From the NCBI GenBank assembly GCA_027494165.1, contig JAOSJM010000001.1, positions 1,620,001-1,684,000 of the forward strand: a stretch of DNA of 64,000 nt. Reading direction: 5' to 3'. The translations under genes and the position numbers were made by a program. The notes under the pieces were generated by a model. That model did no database searches and was not told the DNA's origin. It saw only the letters and a list, made by a program, of their open reading frames with translations. Below, in pieces: positions 9,149 to 17,969 of the stretch (position 1 is its first letter; each line of letters opens with the position of its first letter). This DNA is from Acidimicrobiia bacterium (GTDB taxonomy: Bacteria > Actinomycetota > Acidimicrobiia > IMCC26256 > JAOSJM01).

Positions 9149-9709
9149 TCACGCGGACGGCTGGGTGCCGGCCGGGAAGCCCGGGACGCCCTCCTCGCGC
9201 CGGACCCCCACGCTGTTGAGGAACCCGGACACCATCCGGTAGAAGCCGGCCAGCAGGACCAGCTCGAGGAGCTGGGGGTCGCTCCACCGCTCGGCCAGCG
9301 CGGCCCAGGTGGCGCCGTCGACGGTGTCGGCCGCGCACAGCTCGTCGGCCAGGGCCACGAGCAGGCGGTCCCCCGCGTCCCAGCCGGCCGTGCCCTCGGT
9401 GGCGAGGCGGGCGATCTCGTCGTCGGTGAGGCCGACCTCGCGACCGATGAGCGTGTGCTGGCCGAACTCGTAGTCGGACCCGCAGCGCCAGCCGACCCGC
9501 AGCACGACGATCTCGCGCTCCCGCTCGGGCACCAGTCCCCGGGCGAGGAAGGCGCCGCCGAGGACGTTGAAGCGCCGCAGCAGCCTCGGATGGTGGGCGA
9601 GGGTGGCCGCGATGTTGAGGGGGACGCCGTCACGGGCCATGCCCTTGCCGAGGGCCTCGCGCTGCTCCTCGGTGGGCTCGGTGACCGGGGGGATCCTGGG
9701 CTCGGGCAT
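9149..9709 (-). CDS. Carboxymuconolactone decarboxylase/AhpD-like protein
   Basis: A 186-residue all-helical AhpD/CMD-superfamily protein. The family segment LVPEREREIVVLRVGWRCGSDYEFGQH keeps the EF.QH portion of the active site. The CxxC pair of true AhpD is replaced by a single Cys, so a peroxidase function is unlikely. A second helical segment LLELVLLAGFYRMVSGFLNS follows. The ATG at 9709 is well placed ahead of the helical core. Such proteins are frequent companions of flavin monooxygenases in actinobacterial catabolic operons. It lies between the flavin oxidoreductase (36 nt) and the SDR (61 nt). Confidence 0.83.
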   Translation of the reverse strand: MPEPRIPPVTEPTEEQREALGKGMARDGVPLNIAATLAHHPRLLRRFNVLGGAFLARGLVPEREREIVVLRVGWRCGSDYEFGQHTLIGREVGLTDDEIARLATEGTAGWDAGDRLLVALADELCAADTVDGATWAALAERWSDPQLLELVLLAGFYRMVSGFLNSVGVRREEGVPGFPAGTQPSA

Positions 9710-9745
9710 GGTCGGCTCCGGGTCGGCGGGTGGGACCCGCGGAGC

Positions 9746-10762
9746 CTACGGCCTGGCCGGTCCGGACGGAGGGGACGATCGGCGCAGGCGCGGCAGGACC
9801 TCGGCCTCGAAGAGCTCGAGGCTCTCCCAGGCCGGCTCGGGTGCCAACCCGCCCACGAGCGGGTGGAGCACCAGCGTCCCGAGGTCGCCCATCGCCTCGG
9901 CCATCGCCACGCACTCGTCGGGGGTGACGACCCGGTAGACGCCACTGCGCCGCAGCTCGTCGTGGTCCTGCGCGTCCGTGTGGACGACCGACCGCTGGCC
10001 CGGGGGCTGCCACCGCGCGTAGGTCCGGGCGTCGAAGAGGGCGTGAGGAGCCACCTGCTCCCAGACCTTGTCGGGATCCTCGGCCACCATGACCATGCCC
10101 GGCCCGCTCGGGAGGGAGCAGAAGCCCCCGTCGAAGCCGACCCGCGCGCACTCCTCCTCGTAGACCTCGGCGAGGGCCGGGTCGCCGACCGCGGGGAAGA
10201 ACGGGAGGCGCAGCCGGGCCGCCCGGCGGGCCGCCGCCGCGGTCGAGCCGCCGACCATGAGAAGGGGGTGGGGTCTGGTCATCGGCGTGGGGGTCACCCG
10301 GATGGTCCGGCCGCGCCACTCGAACGGCTCACCCGACCAGGCCCGCCGCATCACCTCGAGGTGCTCCTCGAGAAGCGCCCCGCGCCGGGACGGCTCGACC
10401 CCGGCCATCTCGAGCTCCTCGGGCCGGTAGCCGAGGCCGGCGACGGTCGTGACCCGGCCCCCGCTGAGCAGGTCGAGGGTCGCGATCTGCTCGGCGAGGC
10501 GCACCGGGTCGTGCAGGGGCACGAGCGCCGCGGCCACCGTGATCTGGATCCGGCGGGTGCGGCCGGCCACGGCCGCGGCCAGCGTGAGCGGCGCGGGCAG
10601 GTAGCCGTCGTCGGTGCCGTGGTGCTCGGAGAAGGTGACCGCGTCGAGCCCCCGCTCGTCGGCCCACGCGGCCTGCTCCAGGCAGGCGGCGTACTGCTCG
10701 GCGTGGGTCGTCGAGGCGAACCCGGGGACCCGCAGGTCGTAGCGCAGGGCGATCATCGGCAT
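9746..10762 (-). CDS. LLM-class flavin-dependent oxidoreductase
   Basis: A 338-residue luciferase-like TIM-barrel oxidoreductase using FMN or F420. Family landmarks are the N-terminal AAWADERGLDAVTFSEHHGTD, the PLHDPVRLAEQIATLDLLSGGRV helix and strand, the loop LGYRPEEL, and HPLLMVGGS before the flavin-phosphate site. It lacks a clear specificity marker for F420. Its start is 42 nt after the aldehyde dehydrogenase stop, and the AhpD-like gene follows after 36 nt. A Baeyer-Villiger or hydroxylation step followed by dehydrogenation would fit the gene set, but that is inference. Confidence 0.87.
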   Translation of the reverse strand: MPMIALRYDLRVPGFASTTHAEQYAACLEQAAWADERGLDAVTFSEHHGTDDGYLPAPLTLAAAVAGRTRRIQITVAAALVPLHDPVRLAEQIATLDLLSGGRVTTVAGLGYRPEELEMAGVEPSRRGALLEEHLEVMRRAWSGEPFEWRGRTIRVTPTPMTRPHPLLMVGGSTAAAARRAARLRLPFFPAVGDPALAEVYEEECARVGFDGGFCSLPSGPGMVMVAEDPDKVWEQVAPHALFDARTYARWQPPGQRSVVHTDAQDHDELRRSGVYRVVTPDECVAMAEAMGDLGTLVLHPLVGGLAPEPAWESLELFEAEVLPRLRRSSPPSGPARP

Positions 10763-10804
10763 GGTCCGTTCCCCCGTTCCCCCCGGCCGGGCTCCGCCCG
10801 GCGA

Positions 10805-12282
10805 TCAGCCGGGCCAGACGACGCTCTGCAGCTCGGAGTAGGCGTGCAACCCGAACGACCCGCCGTCGCGCCCGACACCGCTCAACTTGGTCCCGCCGAA
10901 GGGCGTCTCGTGGTTGCGCTGGATCGTGTTGATGCCGACGTTGCCGGCCCGCAACCGCCGGGCCACCCGCATGCCGCGGGCGGAGTCCCCGGTGAACACG
11001 TAGTCGTAGAGGCCGAAGTCGCTGTCGTTGGCGAGGGCGATCGCCTCGTCCTCGTCGTCGAAGGCGACGGTCACGATCACGGGCCCGAAGATCTCCTCCC
11101 TCGCGACCCTCATGTCGTTGCGGCCGCCGGCGAGCAGGGTCGGCTCCACGTAGAAGCCCCGCTCGAGGTGCCCGGGCCGACCGCCGCCGGCGACGACCTC
11201 GGCGCCCTCCTCGCGACCGAGGGCGACGTAGCCCTCGACCCGCTCCCGGTGCGCGGCGGAGATCAGCGGGCCGACCACGGTCTTCGGGTCGAGCGGGTCG
11301 CCGACGGGCAGGACCGTCGCCGTCTTCGCCAGCCGCTCGACGACCTCGTCGTGGCGGGAACGGTGGACGATCGCCCGGGTGGGGGCGGTGCAGATCTGGC
11401 CCGAGTGGAAGGTCCACACCGAGGCGAGAGCGGTCACGGCGGCGTCGAGGTCGGCGTCCGCGAAGACGAGGCAGGCGCCCTTGCCGCCCAACTCGAGGAG
11501 CTGCCGCTTCATGGTGCGTCCGGCCGCCTCGGCGATGCGCAGGCCCACCGCGGTGCTGCCGGTGAAGCTCACCATGTCGACGTCGGGCGACTCCACGAGC
11601 GCCTCGCCGGTGACGGGGGTCGAGCCGGTGACCACGTTGACGACCCCGGGAGGGAACCCGACCTCGTGGAGGACGCCGACGAGCTCGATCACCGCCAACG
11701 GGTCCTGGGGCGCGGGCCGCACCACGACCGTGTTGCCCATGGCGAGGGCGGGGCCGATCTTGCCGGCGGTGTTCACGATCGGGAAGTTGTAGGGGGTGAT
11801 GCACGCGACGACCCCGATGGGCGCCCGCCGGGCGATCGCCCCCATGAGCCCGCCGGGCGCCAGTGCCGTGGCCGGCATCTCCTGGGGCGGCAGGGGGATC
11901 ACGGTGGGCTCGAGGGCCCCCGCGGCGCACCGGTCGAAGCGTCCGGCGGCCACGGGCACCTGCATGGTGCGCCCGACGGTGGCCGTGCAGCCGGTCTCCG
12001 CGATGACGAGGGGGACGAGCTCGTCGCTCCGCTCGCGGAGCCGCTCGCCCGCCCGGGCCAGGAGCTCGGCCCGCTCCCGGGGGTCGTGCGCGACCAGCCC
12101 TCGAAGGCGGCACGGGCGGCCCGGGCCGCCGTCCGGGCGTCGTCGGCCGTGCCCTCCGGGGCGTGGCCCACGACCTCCTCGGTCGCCGGGTTCACGATCT
12201 CGTAGGTGCCGTTCCCCCCGTCGAGCCACTCGCCGCCGACGAGCAGGCGGGACGGATCCCGGCCCGAGATCGTCGTGGCCAT
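10805..12282 (-). CDS. NAD(P)-dependent aldehyde dehydrogenase, one frameshift
   Basis: An aldehyde dehydrogenase of about 490 residues. The cofactor region ITPYNFPIVNTAGKIGPALAMGN, catalytic Glu in LLELGGKGA, catalytic Cys in SGQICTAPTRA, EEIFGPV and the C-terminal NHETPFGGTKLSGVGRDGG are all present. The frame breaks at a GGGGG run (12079-12083): AFEGWSRTTP in one frame joins RERAELLARAGERL in the next, as in normal family members. The start ATG at 12280-12282 is 14 nt beyond the MarR stop, so both are probably on one transcript. A palindrome (12286-12300) lies in that gap. It should oxidise an aldehyde to the acid activated by the operon's CoA ligase. Confidence 0.88.
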
Positions 12283-12285
12283 GAT

Positions 12286-12300
12286 CTGACAGTGTGTCAG
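12286..12300. promoter_or_regulatory. 15-bp palindrome between marR and ALDH genes
   Basis: CTGACA and TGTCAG are perfect 6-bp inverted arms separated by GTG. They overlap the MarR stop codon and end 4 nt before the aldehyde dehydrogenase start. It could be a second operator or an RNA hairpin over the ribosome-binding region. Confidence 0.45.
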
Positions 12301-12833
12301 GTCGCCGGCGGGCCCGACAAGGCGCGGCCGCCGGCCGGGTCCCGCCCACCAGCCACCAGCGCCTCCTCGTCGGCGGAGGCGACCAGGATGTCGGCGAACG
12401 AACCGAGGAGCCGCGCCAACTCCGCCCGGTCCCGCGCGGTCCAGCCGGCCAGGAGCTCGCCGAGACGCTCGCGCCGCGCCGCCCGCAGCCGCCGGAGGAT
12501 GTCCCGGCCGCGTCGGGTGACCCGCAGGGCGGCGGCTCGCCGGTCCGCCGGGTCGTCGTCCCGGGCGACGAGGCCGAGCTCGGCGAGGCGCGCCACCTGC
12601 CGGCTGGCTGTCGAGAGATCCACGCCGAGCCCACTGGCGAGGTCCGAGAGCCGCAGCGACTCCCCGTCGTGGACGCGGGCGAGCACGACGTAGGAGGTCC
12701 TCTCGAGCGACACCCCGGCCCGGCGCTCGAGCCGTGCGTGCGACCGGGGGTGATCGGCCCGGCGCACGAGGATGATGAGCGCGCGCTCGATCGCGGCGAG
12801 ATCGGCGTCGTCCATCGGATCCGCGACGTCCAT
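12297..12833 (-). CDS. MarR-family transcriptional regulator
   Basis: A 178-residue winged-helix MarR protein. The recognition helix and wing are LSDLASGLGVDLSTASRQVARL followed by DPADRRAAALRVTRRG, with the usual DRR of the wing tip. The ATG at 12833 is used because a TAGACT -10 box (12842-12847, minus strand) ends 8 nt upstream with no Shine-Dalgarno, suggesting leaderless initiation; an in-frame ATG at 12815 is an alternative. It is divergent from the DHA2 exporter across a 46-bp gap holding a MarR-type operator, and lies 14 nt ahead of the aldehyde dehydrogenase. Autorepression and control of both exporter and operon, relieved by an aromatic or acidic ligand, are expected of this family. 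Confidence 0.88.
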   Translation of the reverse strand: MDVADPMDDADLAAIERALIILVRRADHPRSHARLERRAGVSLERTSYVVLARVHDGESLRLSDLASGLGVDLSTASRQVARLAELGLVARDDDPADRRAAALRVTRRGRDILRRLRAARRERLGELLAGWTARDRAELARLLGSFADILVASADEEALVAGGRDPAGGRALSGPPAT

Positions 12834-12841
12834 CGGGGCCG

Positions 12842-12872
12842 AGTCTACTTGGTTGGCTCAAGCAACTACATT
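12842..12872. promoter_or_regulatory. Shared divergent promoter with MarR-type operator
   Basis: TTGGTTG (12849-12855) and CAAGCAA (12859-12865) form an inverted repeat with 6 of 7 pairs and a 3-bp spacer, the TTG...CAA layout common for MarR operators. It is flanked by -10 boxes for both directions: TAGACT toward marR (12842-12847, minus) and TACATT toward the exporter (12867-12872, plus). Both start codons lie 7-8 nt beyond their boxes. Confidence 0.65.
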
Positions 12873-12879
12873 CCCGACG

Positions 12880-14381
12880 ATGAGCGCTGCTCCTCCCCCA
12901 CGCGCCGTCGAGAGCCCCCGGGCCCCGGAGGCAGCGATCGCTACCCCTGGGTGGCCATGGGGGTGGTGCTCATCGGCTCGTTCATGGTGGTCCTCGACAC
13001 GTCGATCGTGAACGTCGCGCTCCCCCAGATCGGGAAGGACTTCGGCGCGGTCTCGGGGGTGGAGTGGGTCGTCACCGCCTACCTCCTGTCGGTCGGCGTC
13101 GTGCAGCCGTTGACCGCGTGGACGGCGGATCGGCTCGGCAAGAAGCGCGTCTTCATGTGGAGCCTGATGGCCTTCACGGTCGGCTCGTTGCTGTCGGCCC
13201 TGGCCCCCGATCTCGCCACCCTCACCGGGTTCCGGATCCTCCAGGGGCTCGGAGGCGGGGCGATGATGCCCGTTGGCATGGCCATGATCTACGAGCTGTT
13301 CGAGCCGCACGAGCGCGGCACGGCGCTCGGGATCTGGGGGATCGCGGTGATGGCCGCCCCCGCCCTCGGCCCGGCCCTGGGGGGCTTCCTCTCCACCGCG
13401 GCGACGTGGCGTCTCCTGTTCCTCGTGAACGTCCCGATCGGCATCGTAGGTACGTTCGCCGGCTTCCGCTTGCTGCGTGACGTCGGCTTCCGGGAGCACC
13501 GGCCGTTCGACGGCCCGGGCATGGCCCTCGCGGGCATCGGTCTCACCCTCCTGCTGCTGGGGTTGTCGGAGGCCGAACGCTGGGGTTGGGCCTCCCCCGC
13601 CTTCCTGGCGACCGTCGTCGTCGGGACGGTCCTGCTCACCGCCTTCGTGTTGCGCGCGCTGCGGGTCCGCCACCCGCTCGTCGACGTGAGGATGTTCGGC
13701 GTCCCGGTCTTCAGCGTGACGATCGCCATCGTCTGGCTGATGACCGTCGCCCAGTTCGCCCGCCTCGTCTTCATCCCCCTCCAGCTCGAGACGCTCCGCG
13801 GGTTGAGCGCGCTCCGGGTCGGCCTGGTCCTCACGCCGTCGGCCCTCGGCATCGCGATCACCATGCCCATCGGCGGGCGGCTCGCCGACCGCATCGGGGC
13901 CCGCCTGCCCGTCACCGTCGGGCTGGCGATCTTCGCGGCCTCCTACTGGCCCCTCTCCCGCCTACGGCTCGACACGCCGCTGTGGTTCATCGCGCTCGTC
14001 CTGTTCGTGGGCGGGCTCGGCGCGGGGCTCTCGATGATGCCCAACACCGTCACGGCCATGAACTCCGTCCCCGGGCGCTACGTCTCGCAGGCCACCGCCG
14101 TGCGGATGTTGAACCGTCAGGTGGCCGGGGCGTTGGGCGTGGCGGTCCTGGCGACGATCCTGGCGACGAGGACGGGGTCCAACCACCCGGCGTCCGCCGC
14201 GGCCGCCCCCCAGGCCCTCGGCGCCTACAACGAGGTGTTCCTCATATCACTGGTGCTGCTCGCGCTCGCCTTCGCGCTCGGCTTCCTCCTCCCCGACCGC
14301 GAGCAGACGCTCGCCCTCCAGGAGGAGCGACGCCGTGAGGGCGAGCGGGACGGGTCGCGGCCCCTGCCTCCACCCGAGTAG
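12880..14381 (+). CDS. DHA2-family MFS drug exporter, frameshift near the start
   Basis: A proton-coupled multidrug exporter of the DHA2 (EmrB/QacA-like) group with about 14 predicted membrane helices. Signatures are VLDTSIVNVALPQIG in helix 1, DRLGKKRVF (motif A), GIAVMAAPALGPALGG (motif C) and GGRLADRIGARLPV. The leaderless promoter box TACATT predicts ATG 12880, but that frame must shift in a CCCCC run (12915-12919) to reach the transporter frame: MSAAPPPRAVESP then GPGGSDRYPWVAMG. Without a shift, GTG 12951 or ATG 12957 would still include helix 1. It is controlled with the divergent MarR regulator and likely exports the inducer or a toxic intermediate of the adjacent catabolic operon. 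Confidence 0.87.
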
Positions 14382-14418
14382 CGAGAAGCGCCCCACGGAT
14401 CGCCGGGCCGGCCCGACG

Positions 14419-14434
14419 AGGCCCCCGCGGGCCT
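14419..14434 (+). terminator. Possible GC hairpin after the exporter gene
   Basis: AGGCCC and GGGCCT are perfect 6-bp arms with a 4-nt loop, located 38 nt after the exporter stop and just ahead of the next promoter. No T-tract follows, so it is at best a weak or factor-assisted terminator. Confidence 0.3.
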
Positions 14435-14437
14435 GCC

Positions 14438-14443
14438 TAGGAT
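14438..14443 (+). promoter_or_regulatory. -10 box TAGGAT of a leaderless gene
   Basis: TAGGAT ends 8 nt before the ATG at 14452 and no ribosome site intervenes. No convincing -35 was seen. Confidence 0.5.
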
Positions 14444-14451
14444 GCCGCCCC

Positions 14452-15333
14452 ATGGAGCCGGCGCCCACGGGGATCTTCACGTTCACGTTCGACACGTTGC
14501 CCGCGGGGCGGGTGCGCGAGGTCGCGGCCGAGGTCGACGAGCTCGGCTACGGCGCGATCTGGTTGCCCGAGGTGTTCGGGCGCGACCCGTTCGTCGCCGC
14601 CTCCCTCCTCCTCGGGGCCACGGACCGCCTGTCGGTCGGAACGGGCATCGCCAGCATCTACTTCCGCGAGGCACCGGCGATGGCCGCGGCCGCCCGGTCG
14701 CTGGCCGAGGCCCACCCGGGACGCTTCGTGCTCGGGCTCGGGGTGAGCCACGGCCCCATGGTCGAGGGCTACCTCCAGCGCGAGTACGGGCCGCCCATCG
14801 AGACGATGCGGGCGTACCTCGACCGCCTCGACGGCTCGGTCTACTCGGCGGCGGCGCCGTCCGAGGAGCCGCTGCGCGTGCTCGCGGCGCTCGGCCCGCG
14901 CATGCTGGCCCTGGCGGCCGAGCGGGCCGGGGGCGCGCTCACCTACAACGTGCCGCTGGAGCACACGTCGGCCGCCCGCCGGGCCCTGGGCCCCGAGCGC
15001 CTCCTCGCGGTCGAGCAGAAGGCCGTGCTCGAGACCGACGCGGCCACGGCCCGGCAGGTCGGCCGGGCCGCCCTGGGGGTGTACCTGGGGCTCCCCAACT
15101 ACGCCAACAACCTGCTCCGGCACGGCTTCACCGCCGACGACCTCGCCGACGGGGGCAGCGACCGCCTGATCGACGCGCTCGTCGCGTGGGGCGACGTCGA
15201 CGCCGTGCGGGAGCGGGTGCAGGCCCAGCGCGACGCCGGGGCCGACCACGTCTGCGTGCAGGTCCTGACCACCGACCCGCGCCGGGCTCCGCTGGAGGAG
15301 TGGCGGCGCCTCGCCCCCGCCCTGCTGGGCTGA
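14452..15333 (+). CDS. F420-dependent LLM oxidoreductase (TIGR03620-like)
   Basis: A 293-residue luciferase-like oxidoreductase. EVDELGYGAIWLPEVFGRDPFVAAS, SVGTGIASIYFREAPAMAAAA and HPGRFVLGLGVSHGPMVEGY follow the pattern of the F420-using MSMEG_4141 subfamily. The ATG at 14452 is supported by the TAGGAT box 8 nt upstream; upstream in-frame codons overlap the exporter gene and have no conservation. It is followed after 114 nt by the SCP2-like gene. The physiological substrate is unknown. Confidence 0.85.
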   Translation: MEPAPTGIFTFTFDTLPAGRVREVAAEVDELGYGAIWLPEVFGRDPFVAASLLLGATDRLSVGTGIASIYFREAPAMAAAARSLAEAHPGRFVLGLGVSHGPMVEGYLQREYGPPIETMRAYLDRLDGSVYSAAAPSEEPLRVLAALGPRMLALAAERAGGALTYNVPLEHTSAARRALGPERLLAVEQKAVLETDAATARQVGRAALGVYLGLPNYANNLLRHGFTADDLADGGSDRLIDALVAWGDVDAVRERVQAQRDAGADHVCVQVLTTDPRRAPLEEWRRLAPALLG

Positions 15334-15447
15334 GTCCTCCGGCCTCCCGGGCGGAGGTCCACGGCACCCACACCCGACGACCATCGCGCCCGGCCCGGCG
15401 GTACATTCCCGTGGACGAGCCGCGGCGCGGCGGACGAGAGGGGTCCG

Positions 15448-15840
15448 ATGGCAGCCGTCGGCGAGACCAACAGGACCAGCGCTGCCCGGGCGTTCTTCGA
15501 GGAGCTCGCGCACCGGGGACACGAGCCCCTGCTCCGGAGGCTCTCGGGCACCATCCGCTTCGACCTGACCGGCGGCCGCCGCACCGAGCACTGGTACGTC
15601 ACCGTGCGCAAGGGAGACGTCGCCGTGTCCCGGCAGGACGCCGAGGCCGACGCGATCCTCCGGACCGACCGGGCCCTCTTCGACGACCTGGCCACCGGCC
15701 GGGCGAACGCGATGGCCGCGACCCTGCGGGGCGCGATGCAGCCCGAGGGCGACGTCGGGCTCATCGTCTCGTTCCAGCGGCTCTTCCCCGGGCCAGCACG
15801 TGGAGCACGTGAAGGGACCCGACCCGTCACGGCGAGGTGA
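15448..15840 (+). CDS. SCP2-like sterol/lipid-binding domain protein
   Basis: A 130-residue protein with an SCP2 fold: GTIRFDLTGGRRTEHWYVTVRKGDVAV, then ADAILRTDRALFDDLATGRANAMAATLRGAMQPEGDVGLIVSFQRLFP. Such domains bind fatty acyl or sterol-like ligands and sometimes accompany F420 or acyl-CoA enzymes. The ATG at 15448 follows GAGAGGGG. Its last codons overlap a possible GTG for the next gene (GTGA at 15837), but that gene's better start lies at 15864, 23 nt after this stop. The two could be co-transcribed without any evident shared pathway. Confidence 0.75.
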   Translation: MAAVGETNRTSAARAFFEELAHRGHEPLLRRLSGTIRFDLTGGRRTEHWYVTVRKGDVAVSRQDAEADAILRTDRALFDDLATGRANAMAATLRGAMQPEGDVGLIVSFQRLFPGPARGAREGTRPVTAR

Positions 15841-15863
15841 GCGAGCCCGGAGGGGACGGCGCG

Positions 15864-17969
15864 ATGCCCGACGGCTTGGTGCAGATCCTGGAGGGGAACA
15901 CCTTCGTCGTCAGCGATCGTCGCGGCGACATCGAAGCCTCTCTCACCGACCCCATGGGCCTCTTCGCCTTCGACACCCGCTTCCTGTCGAGGTGGGTGCT
16001 CACACTCGACGGCCGGCGCCTGAACGCCCTGTCCACCGACGATCTCCAGTACTTCGAGACGCGCTTCTTCCTGGTCCCGGGGACGGGCACGGTCTACGTG
16101 GACGCGCCCCTGTCGGTGATCCGACGCCGGGCCGTCGGCGCGGGCTTCCAGGAGGAGCTGACCATCCTCAACCACACGGACGAGACGGTCCCCGTCGAGG
16201 TTCGGCTCGACGCGGGCAGCGACTTCGCCGACCTGTTCGAGGTGAAGGACGCGCTCGAGAAGAAGGGGACGTATCACCACCAGGTCGAGGACGGTCGCCT
16301 CGTGCTCGGGTACCGCCGGGAGACGTTCGAGCGCGCGACATCGATCTCGGCCACGGCCCCGGCGGCGATCGACGAGCACGGTCTCACCTTCTCCGCGACG
16401 ATCGAGCCCCACGGGGAGTGGACGACCGGGCTCGAGGTGAGACCGTTCGTCGTCGGCTGGGAGGACCAACCGGCCACCCGGCGTCCCAGCATGGCCCGCG
16501 GCCTCGAGAAGTGGCTCGGGCGAGCGCCCCGCATCCAATGCGACTCGGGGACACTCACCGCGACCTACCACCGCAGCCTCGTCGATCTCGCGGCGTTGCG
16601 CTTCACCGCCCGCAGCCTCCCGGGCCGGGCCCTTCCCGCCGCCGGGCTGCCCTGGTTCATGACGATGTTCGGCCGCGACAGCATCTTCACGAGCCTGCAG
16701 GCCCTGCCCTTCGCCCCCGAGCTGGCGTCCACGACGCTGCTGGCGCTGGCCGAGCGCCAGGGGACCCGGCTCGACGACTTCCGTGACGAGGACCCGGGCC
16801 GGATCCTCCACGAGATGCGCTACGGCGAGCTGACCGCGTTCGAGGAACGGCCGCACTCGCCCTATTACGGCGCCGCCGACGCGACGCCGCTGTTCGTCGT
16901 CCTCCTCGACGAGTACGAGCGGTGGACGGGGGACAACAAGCTGGTGCGTGACCTCGAGGTCGAGGCGAGGGCCGCCCTCAACTGGATCGACGAGTTCGCC
17001 GACCTGCAGGGCAACGGGTACATCTCCTACAAGCGCCGCAACGAGGAGACGGGCCTCGAGAACCAGTGCTGGAAGGACTCCTGGGACTCGGTGTCCTACC
17101 GGGACGGCGAGCTGCCGGGCTTCCCGCGGGCGACCTGCGAGCTCCAGGGCTACGCCTACGACGCGAAGATGCGTGGGGCACGCCTGGCCCGCAAGGTCTG
17201 GCGCGATCCGGCGTTCGCCGACGCGCTGGAGAAGCAGGCCGCCGACCTCAAGCGCCGGTTCAACCGCGACTTCTGGGTCGAGGACGGCGAGTACTTCGCC
17301 ATCGCGCTCGACGCGGACGGCCGCCAGGTCGATTCCCTCACGTCGAACGTCGGGCACCTGCTCTGGAGCGGCATCGTCGACCGATCCAAGGCCGCGTCGA
17401 TCGCGCGCCATCTCGTCGGGCCGAGGCTGTTCTCCGGCTGGGGTGTCCGCACCCTCGCCGAGGGCGAAGGACGCTACAACCCCATCGGGTACCACGTGGG
17501 CACGATCTGGCCGTTCGACAACTCGTTCATCGCGTGGGGCCTCCGCCGCTACGGCTTCGAGGAGGAGGCCGCGTGCGTCGCGGCCGGCATCCTCGACGCG
17601 GCGACGTTCTTCGACGGCCGGCTGCCCGAGGCTTTCGGCGGCTACCCGCGAGAGATGACCAAGTACCCGGTCCAGTACCCGACGGCGTGCAGCCCCCAGG
17701 CATGGTCGACCGGTGCCCCGCTGCTGCTGCTCCGCACGATGCTCGGGCTCGAACCGGTCGACGACCACCTGGTCGTCGACCCGGCGTTGCCCCTCGGCAT
17801 CGGCCATCTCGAGCTGCTCGACATCCCCGGGAGGTGGGGACGGATCGATGCGTTCGGCCGTGGGCTGATCGACACGTCGGCGCGCCCGTCCCGGCGGCCG
17901 AGACGCCGGACCCTCGTCAGCGGAACGTCGGCTCGCGCGCCCGGGCCGCGGCCTCGGCGCGGGAGTTGA
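15864..17969 (+). CDS. Glycogen-debranching / amylo-alpha-1,6-glucosidase-like enzyme
   Basis: A protein of about 701 residues with the N-terminal glycogen-debranching domain (GDE_N_bis type: FVVSDRRGDIEASL, MGLFAFDTRFLSRW) and a C-terminal (alpha/alpha)6 catalytic barrel seen in FMTMFGRDSIFTS, GYHVGTIWPFDNSFIAWGL and TACSPQAWSTGAPLLLL. These enzymes cleave alpha-1,6 or related alpha-glucosidic bonds of glycogen or small glucosides. ATG 15864 follows GGAGGGG; an overlapping GTG at 15837 is less well supported. The 3' end overlaps the convergent LuxR gene by 53 bp. It heads a glycan cluster with the MalT-like regulator and two further glycosidases on the other strand. Confidence 0.85.
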   Translation: MPDGLVQILEGNTFVVSDRRGDIEASLTDPMGLFAFDTRFLSRWVLTLDGRRLNALSTDDLQYFETRFFLVPGTGTVYVDAPLSVIRRRAVGAGFQEELTILNHTDETVPVEVRLDAGSDFADLFEVKDALEKKGTYHHQVEDGRLVLGYRRETFERATSISATAPAAIDEHGLTFSATIEPHGEWTTGLEVRPFVVGWEDQPATRRPSMARGLEKWLGRAPRIQCDSGTLTATYHRSLVDLAALRFTARSLPGRALPAAGLPWFMTMFGRDSIFTSLQALPFAPELASTTLLALAERQGTRLDDFRDEDPGRILHEMRYGELTAFEERPHSPYYGAADATPLFVVLLDEYERWTGDNKLVRDLEVEARAALNWIDEFADLQGNGYISYKRRNEETGLENQCWKDSWDSVSYRDGELPGFPRATCELQGYAYDAKMRGARLARKVWRDPAFADALEKQAADLKRRFNRDFWVEDGEYFAIALDADGRQVDSLTSNVGHLLWSGIVDRSKAASIARHLVGPRLFSGWGVRTLAEGEGRYNPIGYHVGTIWPFDNSFIAWGLRRYGFEEEAACVAAGILDAATFFDGRLPEAFGGYPREMTKYPVQYPTACSPQAWSTGAPLLLLRTMLGLEPVDDHLVVDPALPLGIGHLELLDIPGRWGRIDAFGRGLIDTSARPSRRPRRRTLVSGTSARAPGPRPRRGS

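Noticed and set aside
8921-12205. Plus-strand open frame of about 1,094 codons
   Set aside because: It lies opposite conserved genes, has Arg/Gly/Pro/His-rich composition typical of the antisense of GC-rich genes, and has no family resemblance.
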